This document shows positions 49,820 to 61,858 of a stretch of 64,000 nucleotides of DNA, piece after piece. Source of the DNA: Acanthornis magna. Taxonomy: Eukaryota; Chordata; Aves; Passeriformes; Acanthizidae. Below the pieces are notes generated by a model. It was not told where the DNA came from. It was given only the letters and a program-made list of their open reading frames with translations, and did no database searches. The position numbers and the translations under genes are program-made. Numbering within the stretch: position 1 is the first letter of the stretch; each line of letters starts with the position of its first letter. The DNA is taken from positions 3,533,501-3,597,500 of the forward strand of contig JAWUZG010000005.1 of assembly GCA_036785705.1 (NCBI GenBank), given 5' to 3'.

Positions 49820-52800
49820 AGGTACATGCCTGATCCCCATGCTGATTTCAGACATGGCCTTCTGCATATGTGGAGATAATGAAGGAGATAATGCACCTTA
49901 AAGGGCACTCACCATAAGCACCTCCAAATTGATCACCATCAGTTACACTATCAATTCAAGGTATCAATTATCCATCTTCTTTGGTTCCTTTTTCCTTCAT
50001 GTACCTAAGTAGTCAAGCTGGAAGAGCAGCTGGCTCAACCAGACCGATGGTATTTTAAAAATTCATTCTATTTTGGACAGGTCAAGGTACGGCCCCCAAG
50101 ACAGTTGAGAGACTGCGTAAAACACAGCCAAAGAGAAGAGCTACACAACAAGCTGCAGTGTTCATTACTCTCACTACTTCAATTATTGACTAATTTTGAT
50201 TAAAATCTATGGCTAATTGTCTTTTAACATTTAGCAAGCGTGCATTTATCTAAATCTTACAAGATCAGATGACACTGGATCTGATCATCTGAAGCATAAC
50301 TTTATTTTCAGCTCATTTTTGAAGCCCACATCATTTTGTAAAGAAGCAGTTTGGAACAGAAGGCGCACTCAGGAATGTGCACAGGCCCTGGGGACGATAG
50401 AGCCCCAGCCCATAAAATGCTCTGGAGCATCCTTCCCTTCCAGGCTGGAGATCAGGACGGCATCTCCATGGAAGAGCTGACCGAACACATGCCCTTCCCT
50501 GCTTCTCAGCACACTGTGGATATGGAGCAAGCTGCTGGCTGAACACATGGAAATAACCCTGACCCTAACCAAAGGTTTCCCACCTGGAGGTGGAACTGTG
50601 TGAACAGGCATAATTTTATTTTCTTGCTCTGTACCTTTTTTGGTATTTTTCTGAAGTTACACAGTGATAAGAGCCACGGGGAAAACAAAAACCAGAAAAC
50701 AGCAATAGCAAAACATTAAAATGGTGAAAAAAATCTCAAAATTAAAAGTACAGTTTGAGAAAAAGTTAAGGTAATAGTCTTTTGAAATCCGTAACACGGC
50801 AAGTTAATTGAAATATTTCTGTTTAAAAATTCCACCTTCAAATCTGTTGGGATTTTAAATTTTTGCCAGCCTAAATTCTTTTCCGAGATGTACCTCCCTT
50901 GGATCGTGGTTTGACTAGGACATTCCCATTTCTGGTAGGATTAACAGTGCACTAATAAGGCAAAACTGCTCCTTTTGTTGTGATGACTAAAATTTCTCCA
51001 TAGCCAACAGCCCAACAATACTGGCATGTGGCTTAGACATTTGCTGATTGAATACTGTATGTTGTCCTGGAGGCTTGTATACAAACAGGAAAAAATTTAG
51101 AAATATGTTGTTATCACAGCAAGTGAAAGGCTCGGTTAAGAAATGAAGTATTTAGTAAAAAAAAAGGTTATTATGGGTCTGCCATCTATCAGGTTAAAAG
51201 TCTAGGCAATGCATGCATTCTGTTTACACACAAATGCATTATTGATTTCTAGCAGTTCATTCATTTGCATAAAAAATCTGTATCTAAATAGGATCTTCAG
51301 TTTTAAGCCATATGTACTAAGAGCTTGACAGACTAAATGGTATTTAAAAGTGTATTCCTTACATACGGCAAAATGGAAAATATTGAAGTTCTGCACTGCA
51401 GAAAACACAGGATTTTTAACAATGCATAGGAAAACGCATCTGTTTGATTTTACCTGTTCTCGAGGCACCAGAGCTGCACTCTTGAAATGCATCTCCTTTC
51501 AACAGCTTTGTAGATTTTGTACCATAATATCACTTCAGACATTTGTTTGAAGGCAAACAGCAACTCTGTTTTAGAAGCAAAGCCGTTTAAATCCCATCCA
51601 GTCCCAGATTTTTGCATCCAATTCCTACTGTGATGCCTACAAGTTTCCTTGGTACAGAACAAAACAATGCTGCTCTACAGACAGACATGTACAGAAAACT
51701 TTAAGAAAATGTTCTAAGGTAAAAAAAACGAGGTTAAAGAGAACAGCAATAGAGACACCCTCAAGATTTATTTATTCAAAACAATAGTTTATCATCTGTT
51801 CCTACTTCTGAGCCACATATGTGCACACTCCAGAGTGAGCAGAGGGGACGGCAAAACACAGTTGCTGCAGTTTGCTCTTGGCTTCCAGGAGACCTTTGAA
51901 GCTTCTATCCTGGAGACAGCACAAACACAATCACATTGGGGTGCCAGGTTTGGAGCTGAGGTCTCATCACTACTGACTCAGCCTTGGCCCTTCCCCTCCT
52001 GGCTTTTATTAATCTGAAGATTCCCAAGCTTAAGTTCTGAAACTTCATTTCAGTGAACGTAAGGCAATTTTCCTCTTTCTCCTATTGCTTTACATTTAAC
52101 TTTTTAAAATATTTGGCAGATATGCTACAAGGCACCGAAATGAGGGGGGACACAGTCAGCCTGCCTTTGGAGTACACAGACAGGGACCCTTGTCACAAGG
52201 TCGGTATCAGAGGAAGACAAAATGAATATTGCTGGGAACAGCACTGGGCAGGGACTCACTTTAAACTGGAATGAAAGCTGCAAAGAAGAGGAGAAGGAGA
52301 TCGCAGGGTGAGCAGCCTTTTTGAAATTAAGCTACCCTTGCAGACATCTGAAAATTCTCAGAAAAACAAATGACCCCCCGAACTTGGAAAAGGCATCTTT
52401 TGGTAACCCACCTACACCAACAGCAGCTCATTCCAAACAGCTGAAAAAGTGAACTCCAGTGCAGAACTGAAGCAGCTGTTTACCTGCAATGAAAGGCAAA
52501 GCTGTCGTTCTGATCTATGAAAGAGAGAGGCTGAGAGGAACAGATTGTATTAGCACCAGGATAAAACCTCAGCTAACTCACTCTCACTCACATCCTTCTG
52601 TGAGCTGGTGGGAGCAACTCCAGAGGAATGGCAATGCACAAATGTGAGGGGCACCTAGACATTAGTCAGAATCCCACACTGTCCCACTCTCCCTTCCTCG
52701 GAAGGGAAAGAAATACTTACTAGTCAGAGAGAAAGCTGACCCCATTCAAGGACCTTTATGTCCATCCCTGCAAGATTCCTCAAGCAAATCAACAAAACCT

Positions 52801-55440
52801 TTATGGATACTTTACCACTATTGATCTAGAGATCAGCTGCTTTAGATAATAATGCTGTGTTTGTACTGGAGCCAGGCCTAAACCCAGAGATGTGCAGTGA
52901 GAAAAAGACACAGGAATTCATTCACACAGAGCCACTGTAAAGCCTGGACATGAAGGACTATAATAAAACTCTGAATTCATCCCTAACTTCCACTGTAACC
53001 TGCCATAAATAAATATTCACAGGGTTCTGTGGCTGTTCGAAGCCACAAAACTGTCACTAATTTTAAACACACCGCTCTGTTCAGTGCCACTTAAGTCCCC
53101 ACTACCAACATGCCTGATACTCTGTCAAATATTTGAACACTGGGATTTTTAAACGAATGCATTGAATTGCACTGGAATTTGGGCACTCATATTCTTTAAT
53201 CTGCTTTCAATACATCAGTCATAGCTCCTTAATTTTAAAACATTTTCTGTCATTTATTAACTCCAGAAATATTTAGATACATTAGAAAAAAGAGATAAAG
53301 CAAAAAACCATCCAGGAAGTTTTAAATGACCACACAGGACAGTGTGTAAGAGCAAGCACACAAGTTCCTGTTTAGGACTGATCATATTATCGACTTTGGA
53401 AGGATTTACAGGTCTCAGCTGCTCGTGTTTCTGTACCACACTACATTACATTTATGTGTACCATTGCCCTCTACAGGATGGAATTTGGGATTTATGTAAG
53501 TGTTGCGATTATTTTGCTTTCTAGGAGCTCACAAAGCAGCCCATATTTAATTCCACAGGTGGAAGACTGTAATTTTATTGCAGAAGGTTCTAGATTCCAG
53601 ACCTGATAACATATTCTGTGATATAAAAGAACCAACCATGAATACAGAGTACAGTGTATTGATCAGCTGTACCAATATGTACAAAAACATATGCAGAATC
53701 ACCCCTTCAAAGCACGAATGTGACTATAAATATAAATGCAGAAAGCACCTTTACCACTCAATAATGGCTTTCTTTCTGTAATCAGTATTTTATACAGGAC
53801 ACGTGCAATAAGCACTTCTGAATATCTAGATTTTTTTGAAAGTATGTCACATTCTAAACAAGTGAAATGTGAAAAGCATTTAAAATGCTTTTTTAAAAAA
53901 CAAGAAGAATCCTGCAAATTCGGATCTGGCATTCTGAGAGCACAGTTCTATCATTTTATTTCACCATTATTTGCATTCACAAAGCTGCAGCAGCAATTCT
54001 GGTTACAGAAAAATAAGACAGTTAACTTTTCCATTATATTACTTACATAATATGCCTATATTTTCACTTAAAATCTGGCCTCGGGGCACACTTAGAATAC
54101 TGGAAAAGGTCCTCAGTGTAAACAAAACCCGAGGTGTGTTTGTAAGTACAAACTGACCCTGAGTGAGATCTCAGTAGAGCAAGTGAGAAATTTTGGGATT
54201 AATTTAAAAAAGGGCAAAATTCTCATGGAGCTCCCATCTAAAATTTCATTATTCGCAGAGTATTTATCTCTGAACTTTAAAGTGCACAAAAATGAATTTA
54301 ACAGAAACACTGAGATCATCTCAATTTCCGTCATTATCAGAACTATCACGTCTCCAGTTTCATGTAATTTTCAGATTTCACATTAAATCAAGGGATTTTT
54401 ATAAAGACAGACCAAGAGGCCACTGCTTCAGATTACTTGTTAACAAGGTTCCCTTCATTTAGGAATTAAACTTCATTGTACAAACCTCATACATAAAAAA
54501 ATTGAACAGATGTGGATAGGCCTTCTAAAATAGGACAAGATACCCCCACCAAGGCTTTTACCTGTGTCAGTGTAAATACAAGGTTTTAAATTATTATTCA
54601 TCTTCCTTTTTGTTAATTACAGAAAAGAAGAAATATTCTTTATGGAAAGAAAAGTTCTTCTAAAAATACATTTAGGAAAGCATTGAACAAGACATTAATA
54701 ATAAACTGAAAGGATAAGCAGAATGGAAGTCTGAAAAATTCTATATTTGTATTATACAGGCATTGTTTTCATTCTTGGCACCTTATTTTTCATGTACATA
54801 AAGAGAACACAAGCTACAGCAGGGTGAGACAAAGATCAATGCTGAATGTATTACTTGGCATTGGTCAGACTCAGTTTAATAAGAAAAGAATTGATCCATT
54901 AAGCTAAACCTAATTCTTGGCCAAAAATGGTTGAAATCTCTTCTTTATACTGCTAGCTTCATAAAGACCTATAATATTCAGAAGAAACAACTCAGAGCTG
55001 AGTTTAATAAGATTAAATGTATTGCAAATATACTTAACAAGAATCTATCAAGTTGTTAATGATTACTATTAATATCAAACAATTTTTGTATAGAATTTTT
55101 TATTAGAGTAGTTGTAAAATATAGCCACGTGAAATGCAATATAAAAAGGGGTTTAGGTAATTTGTAACAGCTACAATTGCAGAACCAAAACCTTAACCTA
55201 TAAGATATAGTAATTTATTTTATCAATCCAGTTTCTCATCCAAGTGCAATTCAATTTGTAAAGTATTTAAGTGCCAGTCATTAACACTGTATAGCAAAGT
55301 GCAGAAGGACAGCATCTACTATATGTGATTGTGTTATTCTATGTGAAGAGACTGCAAAATAAATTACTTTTGCTGTCAGCAAGGCTGGAGCCCTATTGTT
55401 AAAACACAACTTCAGATTTCTATGAACTCCTCTACAAAGC
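49820..55440. other. Long unique stretch without genes
   Basis: No coding exon, RNA gene or named repeat was seen in 5.6 kb. Minor items are a perfect 12-base palindrome AATGCATGCATT at 51208-51219, a perfect octamer at 51263-51270, and a near-palindrome GAAAAGCATTTAAAATGCTT at 53871-53890. Short frames on both strands carry no domain signature. Confidence 0.45.
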
Positions 55441-55640
55441 CCCATTTCGCGGCTCCGATGGCTAAAAGCAGCTCTTGGTGCTGAGGGGACGCCCTGTGCT
55501 GCCAGAGGGACACAGTGACCGTCACCTCCCTCTGGCACTGCTCCCCTGAAAAGCAGAGGTGCAGCACCAGAGCCCATCCTGCAGCACAGCATTGCTGGCA
55601 TGCACCAGGGAGGCAAATCCCCACCTTGGGCACACAATAA
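55441..55640. other. GC-richer patch in AT-rich flanks
   Basis: About 200 bases of balanced to GC-rich sequence with several CpG (TTCGCGGCTCCGATGG, GGGGACGCCC, GACCGTCACC) sit between strongly AT-rich flanks. Minus-strand frames cross it (55281-55637 and 55412-55633) in different phases. No repeat match was found. It could be a small insertion or an exon of a non-coding transcript. Confidence 0.35.
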
Positions 55641-55749
55641 AAGAGTAAGAGCAGGAATTCTGCCTCACTTAGGATTCGAGCAGAAGAAGACAGATGTGGA
55701 ATCTATTCAGCAGCGGTTACAATCCAGTTACAGTTTTAATTAAGATGAC

Positions 55750-56119
55750 AATGTGGCAAAAAAAAAATACAGGCACACAAAAATCAAACCTCTGAATTCA
55801 GCGAACGGAATTACTGAAACAGTGGGTGAGAGTGAATGGAAAACAGCACTGGAGGAAAGGACAGAGAATGAAATGGGAAGTACTGAAAGTCAATTATTAC
55901 ATGCCCAAAGGTTAGATGTCTGGCATCAGAATGTAGTGTGGTAAATATATATCTTGAGAATGAAGAGAAAAATGAAAGAAAATTAATGTATGGAAGATGC
56001 ATATTTAAGGTAGAAAAATAAAGACAGGGAAGACATCTAGAAAGATTACAGCATGAAGTTAAGAGACTGACATGCTCATAAGGAAAGCACAGGGGGAAAA
56101 TGAAAGGAAAAGTTCACAT
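55750..56119 (+). other. Purine-rich lead-in to LINE relic
   Basis: The plus strand is strongly A+G-rich, in continuity with the LINE relic downstream. It may be an even more decayed 5' part of the same element. No clear protein match was found in any frame, so it is kept separate. Confidence 0.35.
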
Positions 56120-57030
56120 AAGGCGAGGAAATTGTAAATAAAGATTTTTTTCTTTTCAAGCACGTAAAGAGCATAAGGTCACAGTGAGAAACAGAAGCAC
56201 ACCTATGAAATGGCAAATGGCAGTTTACTAACAGGAAGGAGAAACTGCTTAAAAATGAACTCTCTATTTTATTGTACATAAAACAAGGTTGGGACTGATG
56301 ACAGGATCAGACATAAATTTCCTGGGGGAGGAAGAATAAACACCAAAGAAAATCAGTAACATGCCAGAACAGCTCATCAAGAAATTAGAAAGTCTGAAGG
56401 TTGACATAACTCCAGGAACAGACAGAATTAATTCAGAGTTCAGAAAGATATGTCAGAAGAGATAGAGAAATCATTAGCAGATATATTTAAAACCTGGTCA
56501 GAATATGAGCTGGACTGAAGAGAGGTTAGTGATAACCACAATCCAGAAAAATAGAAATCCCTGACTCCACAGCCATGTCAGACTCTTGAAACATTATTAT
56601 TTCAGGAAACAATACAATTAAGAGTTTATACAGCTGCAAGAGAAACTGTGGGCAGAGCTCACCAAAGGCGTATCTTACCTAAAGATGCCCTCTGCACTTT
56701 TAAAAGAACAATTACAAGTTATTGATCACAATGGAAGGTATGGGCACATATTCCACACTCTCTGGAAAAGCTTCTGATACAATATGACATGGAAAACTCA
56801 TCTACAAGATCAGGAAGTGTGGTAATTATCAATAAGACAACAGGGTATGTTACAAAGAGAAAAACTGGTCAGCTCATCAATGAATAGGAATGAAATTCAG
56901 ACTGACTGAAGTATACACTTGGAGAGACTGAAAACCTGGCAGAGCAGAAGTATAGACAGATTCATTCAGTGTAGAGAAATTTATGATAATAAAGCCAAGA
57001 GCGAATAACAAGCAAAGGGGCTCTACCTTT
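56120..57030 (+). pseudogene. Decayed LINE reverse-transcriptase relic (CR1-like)
   Basis: Reading all three plus-strand frames, short blocks appear in the order expected of a CR1-type LINE. A KDFFLFKHVKS-like block near 56140 recalls the linker before the polymerase. LIKKLESLKVDITPGTDRI at 56373-56429 recalls the KxxGPDGI motif. EEIEKSLADIFKTW near 56457-56498 follows in another frame, then ERLVITTIQKNRNP near 56520. SGKASDTI near 56762 recalls the FSKAFDTV palm motif, and LERLKTW near 56920 the end of the domain. Stops and frame changes break it between blocks and long parts are missing, so it is dead and very old. Family assignment beyond CR1-like is not possible by eye. Confidence 0.5.
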
Positions 57031-60000
57031 GGAAGGTATTAAATTCAGGTCTCTCACATTGATGTACTTCATTAACTTCAAATTTTTCACTATCTGTCCA
57101 TGATGACACAGAGATTTCCACAAGAAGTTAAAGCTAATACAGAATCTAAAAAGACGTTAAAATTTTTTAGAAAGCTTTCTAATACACATTTCCAAGAACT
57201 GTATCTCTCATCAGCCTGTTAATTTACTCCATTTTGGCAGAAGCTTCTAAAATCCCTCTCCAGACTTTTAAAATCTTGACTATCCCAGACAGCAGCATTT
57301 CATCTGCAAATTCTGCTCAAAGTTCACCCAATTTTAAACCACACTATTGAATAACATCAGCCCTAATCCAGCTCAACCAGTGGCATCATTGGTGTAAGCC
57401 TCAACTTCATCACTTCAGCGCCAATTCTTGGACAGAGTTGAACATTCCGGCAGATTAGAGATTAGATAGATTACATTTTTCTTTTAAATAATACATGTTG
57501 AATTATACAACTCACAAACTACTTGCAACAGAATGCTCTTTTAAATCAGGCACATTTTTTAACTTCCAATTTTCCAGCACAGTAGCTGGTTTTAAAAGGA
57601 AGTTCTATTAAATGATTACCAACATATTAGCTACAAGCAGTGGAATGGGGTAGTGATTGCTACAGAAATGGGAAACTGACAGTTAGATAGGAAACACAGC
57701 ATGAGCAAAGGAAAAGGAAAGATATTTCTAAATTTCACCAGCCACAGAAAGGAGTCCCTTTTACTAAGCAGGTGGACAGACAACATCTTCAGAAAAACAT
57801 GGGGTGAGCAAGAAAAACACTTGTATGTTTAATCTAGATATAGTTTCTGTCAATCTAGAAAATAATCTCTTCAACTAAAAATCAGATTATCTAACTCCAA
57901 GCCTTGATATATAAATTCTCTTATACCTGTGAGATGATGTGTTTTCTCCTTTATCTCCATTTTGTTTTTTCTGCTACTTTATACATTCCTCCCTAATCAG
58001 CCACAGCTGCCATTGGCCTCAAGGCAGGATGTCATTCAATGCTATTACAAGTATTGCTTTGAAGCAGAAGAATGAAGACGGAATTCATACCTGTTTGGTT
58101 GTTAATGCTTAAAGAGGTTAGCCATAAATTCCTTTAGAAAAGCAAAAATTAGGTATGCAAAATTTTTAGAAAACACTAAAAAAATACAAAATGTGTGACA
58201 TTCAAAAGTACTCAGTTGGCCTAATTCTGTTAGAAGTTTGACGTCAACAGATGCAGGGTTAGGCCAGCACTGAGCACAGGAAAAATCACTCCATAGAGAA
58301 TGAACTCTGATCAATGAAGGTTTATTTTTTATGACTTAACAGCTTGTGAAAGGAGCACATTGACAGCTCTCTGTTTCTCTACACAGCACATCTCATCATG
58401 AACCAGTGAAGCACCAGCTTCTTGATGAAATTAAGGCATCTCACACCTATCCTTTAGAAGTGAGGAGACTTTTCTCCTTGTCTGTCCAGCCAGGTGAGAA
58501 AGCTACCAAGATGGATATGAAAAATGGTGCGTTTTGTGATGAACACCTTTCAAACAGACTGATCACGTAAGACTTGGTAAGGCCAGCTGACAGTCACAGC
58601 TTTTAACCAGTACTGAGATGGAATGAAATCTCCATCACTAATTTCTGGAAAACTTTTTGTATCCTGTAGCAAATTCTCAGAGTGAGATAGTGATTGAAAA
58701 TCTTAAGGGGGAAAAAAAATGACAGTAAAAAAACCCAGAGGCCTCTGATTATGACATCTGTGATTTCTGTCATGCCTAGGATGTTTTCACTTACTGCAGT
58801 TTTTATGGACTGATTTAGGTGGAAAATCAAAAGGAGAGCCTAAAATCCAGTATTTATCACACACCCCTTGTCTTTTCAAATGATGCTGTTAAAGCATCCC
58901 AAAAAAAGCTCCTGGAAAGCATCATTATGACAGAACGTGTGTTTGCAGTATATAAGAGGTGCAGGTGGGGACAGGAGAAATTGTTAGTTAAAAGGACCAA
59001 ATGAGGGAAAAAGGAAAAGGAAAAAAGAGAAATTATGGTAGAGCTAATAATATGCCTGTTATTCAGCGAATGCTCTTGCATTTACTCCATTTGAAATCGG
59101 GTATGTTATTGTCTATTTTGCTTTTTAATTTTCAGCATGGTCTCCTTCAGTGGTGCTCGTGTTGAACTCGGGAGTTCCTTGTTTGAAATTGTAGTGGAAA
59201 CCTCATTTTGAACAATTTAGTCAGGCAATGAAGGAAAGCTGGAGGTAGTCAGGCAGCAGAAGTTTCTGCTATACCTTAGCATGCTGTCCTGATTATAGTG
59301 CTATTATAGTTTGCTGTTCATAGAAATCAAGGAATTTATGAATCATTAAAAGGGGCAGGTGATAGGGAAGCTATTAGAACAGCACTCAGAAATATTACAG
59401 GAACTATCAGAAAAGCTACAGTGCTAATACCACTGACAATACAAATGCATTTGTAAAATTATGTGTTAGCTGAGGATGTGGAAATGCCAAATTTTCAACC
59501 TCAAACCAGTCACTAGGCACATGCACATTTTTGATATACAGCTACATTTGTACAAGACTGGTTTGGGGGTATAAACAATGCACCAGAGGTCATTAAAAGT
59601 TCATAGTGATTGTGTAAAGACCCTGGGCTGGAGCTTGTGAAAACACAGGCTTGGGAATATTAATAGATCTTTTACTAAGTTACTCATTTTCTTATCTTTT
59701 GCTCAGAATTTCCCAGAGTATTAAAAATATATCAGGTGCCAGACACACCACCCCTAATGACACCAGTGACTAACTCCATGCACTCTCCATCTCTGAGAAC
59801 AAGACTTCTTATTTTATTTTTTCATTCAACAATATATCCATAGAATAACAGTGAAGCATTTTTCTTTGTGTGTGTAAACATCAGGTATTCAGAAGACAGG
59901 ATATAAAAATTTAAGGAAAATCCTTATTTTGGTTATCTAAAGACCTAATTTTTAAAATTCTGACTTTTTGAATTTCAAATGTGTCTCCTGAAAACCTGAG

Positions 60001-61460
60001 CAACTCATACTTAACATGCACTGCTATCACCACCAAAGGCATCTGTATTTGTATTGGTATTATTATTTTAGATGCATAACCATAAAACTATCAAGACCAA
60101 ACCCAGGCCTGTTTAAGCATTATAATTTCAGAAAGTTATTCAGCTGTATTTTAAAAATGCACATCCTTTGAACAAAAGCAGTAGATACTGAACAAGATTC
60201 AAGACATTTCTTACGTGTAAATAGAATCTGTTCTATCTGAAAATTTGCTAATTTTTTTTTCTAATCTTTTTCACCCATGTAATTTTATTTGTTTAATTGA
60301 CTCAGGGGGGCAGAACCAGAGCTATTCTACTCTGCTGCTATGAGAAGTCCTTAGCTATGGCTGTTTTGCCTCACAGGACACTCTTGCTGCTCCTCATGTG
60401 AGCCCACTCCTCGGTATTTTCCCCACATGGTTTAAAACAAAAGATCCAGACTCCATGCAAGAGAAAGCAGATGAAGTGCACTAACTAGAGCCCAATTCCC
60501 CTTTCTCCCTTTGAACTAGAGAGGCCTGGCAGTTCACGGAGGGGGTCAGCTTTGCAGGCCATTAGCACAGCTGGGAGCGCCCGCACAACACCGCCCCACA
60601 CTGCTCTCACTTGTTAGAGCTGCAGCCAAACCTGCCTTGCTTTGATGGCCACTGAAATTCATCAAGTTCAGCTCTCAGAAAACGTTTAAGACAGAAGGAA
60701 AATAAGTATCTTGACCAGCCTGCACCATCTTTTCTTGACTAATGCATAGGGGAAAACAGACAAAATTCTTCAGTTCTGTTACCTATATTACCCATCCTCC
60801 TAGGGCACCTTGGGAAGGTCCTAGTTCCTCCAAGTCTCAGTCTGTCCACCTGCAACAAAGGCCTTCTTGCCTGACTGCTGTAGAAGAGGCACAGCCACTT
60901 CAATATTATATTCACAGATATAAAGGTTATAAAGGACCAAGAAAAAAGTATTTAAAGGCCGCTCATCCATTTCTCACAGTATTCCTCTGCAGCATCAAAA
61001 CGTTGGCCTGTATAGAAAAGACACTGCTGGCATTTAGACCTTAAAGAACAGCAAAGAAACTATGGGAAGTGTGTGGAAGGAGGTGTTCTCTACCTGAGAG
61101 GAGTCCCTGACAAATCCCCAGTAAGAGTAAGCTCTAGTTTTACTCTTCATCCTAATAGCTGGGATAAAGGAATTTATACATACAGGTTTTCACAATGTTT
61201 TGTCTCAGAAATATTTATCATTCTAAGAGGCAATAGATGACATTCCATAATGCTACCTCTTACTGTAGTTAACACTGCAGGGAAGAAATCTGTCTCTGTC
61301 CTCAAGTTCCACTATAATAAAAAAAGCAATAAAAGAAAACTAACAAGTGCATATAAAGTAAATAACTATTTCTGACAAATACATATTTGTCATCACAGCT
61401 GCCAAGTGATGTAATCGCTTGCTTTTCCATCACAATTGAGGACCACCACAAGCCAGTAAT
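57031..61460. other. Unique DNA without genes
   Basis: No coding exon or named repeat was recognised. 58800-59340 has little low-complexity sequence and contains words such as TTTTTAATTTTCAG and CTAATAATATG; it is a weak candidate for conserved non-coding DNA. A GC-richer spot with several CpG lies at 60570-60600. Short frames have no motifs. Confidence 0.4.
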
Positions 61461-61520
61461 AGTAACAGTTTATTTTTATATAGCACGTCACATTTTAATC
61501 TGAAAGCTCTCTGCAGAGCG
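61461..61520. repeat. Possible ancient repeat fragment (TTTATATAGCAC type)
   Basis: TTTATTTTTATATAGCACGT, then CACATTTTAATCTGAAAGCT and CTCTGCAGAGC, recall the TTTATATAGC-CACTTT-AAAGC-CTTT order found in old vertebrate interspersed repeats. The match is loose and based on memory, and no family name is offered. Confidence 0.3.
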
Positions 61521-61621
61521 GGGGCAAGATGGTGAGGGACCACGGCCAAAACCTGTCTTACAGCAACCTACAAAGGAGAGTCAGGAATCCAGTACAAAAA
61601 ATGGCCCAAGATTGAGATTGC

Positions 61622-61858
61622 AGTCTGTCTGGGTAATCTGTTCCAGCATTTGACCAGCTCCCCATGATAAATTCTTCCTAAAACCTAATCAGAACTTTCC
61701 CTATTGCAGTCCATGCCCATTGCCTTTTCCCCTTTCACTGAGCACCTCTGAGGAAAGTCTGGATCTGTCTCCTTAAAATGACACATCCTCTCCCATCACA
61801 TACAGGAAGACAGAAATAAAGTCCCACTTTAGCCTCAAATCTAGCTTGTCAAGAACAT
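61622..61858 (-). mobile_element. CR1 LINE internal 3' segment, antisense, old
   Basis: On the plus strand, GGGTAATCTGTTCCAGCATT, ATAAATTCTTCCTAAAACCT, CTCCTTAAAATGACACATCC and AATAAAGTCCCACTTTAGCC follow in order the reverse complement of the avian CR1 3' region, upstream of the tail. The terminal octamers are absent from this copy, and many substitutions and small gaps indicate age. The plus-strand end near 61858 (TCTAGCTTGTCAAG) recalls the CCAGGCTGAACAA block. Confidence 0.8.

Noticed and set aside
50554..50570. TAACCCTGACCCTAACC, resembling vertebrate telomere repeats
   Set aside because: Fewer than three imperfect units; too short for an interstitial telomeric site.
53871..53893. Near-palindrome AAAAGCATTT/AAATGCTTTT
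   Set aside because: Low-complexity AT-rich arms; likely chance.
7021..53975. Scattered perfect ATTTGCAT octamers as a POU-site network
   Set aside because: A handful of octamers is expected by chance on both strands of 64 kb AT-rich DNA. Only the one beside an inverted repeat is reported.
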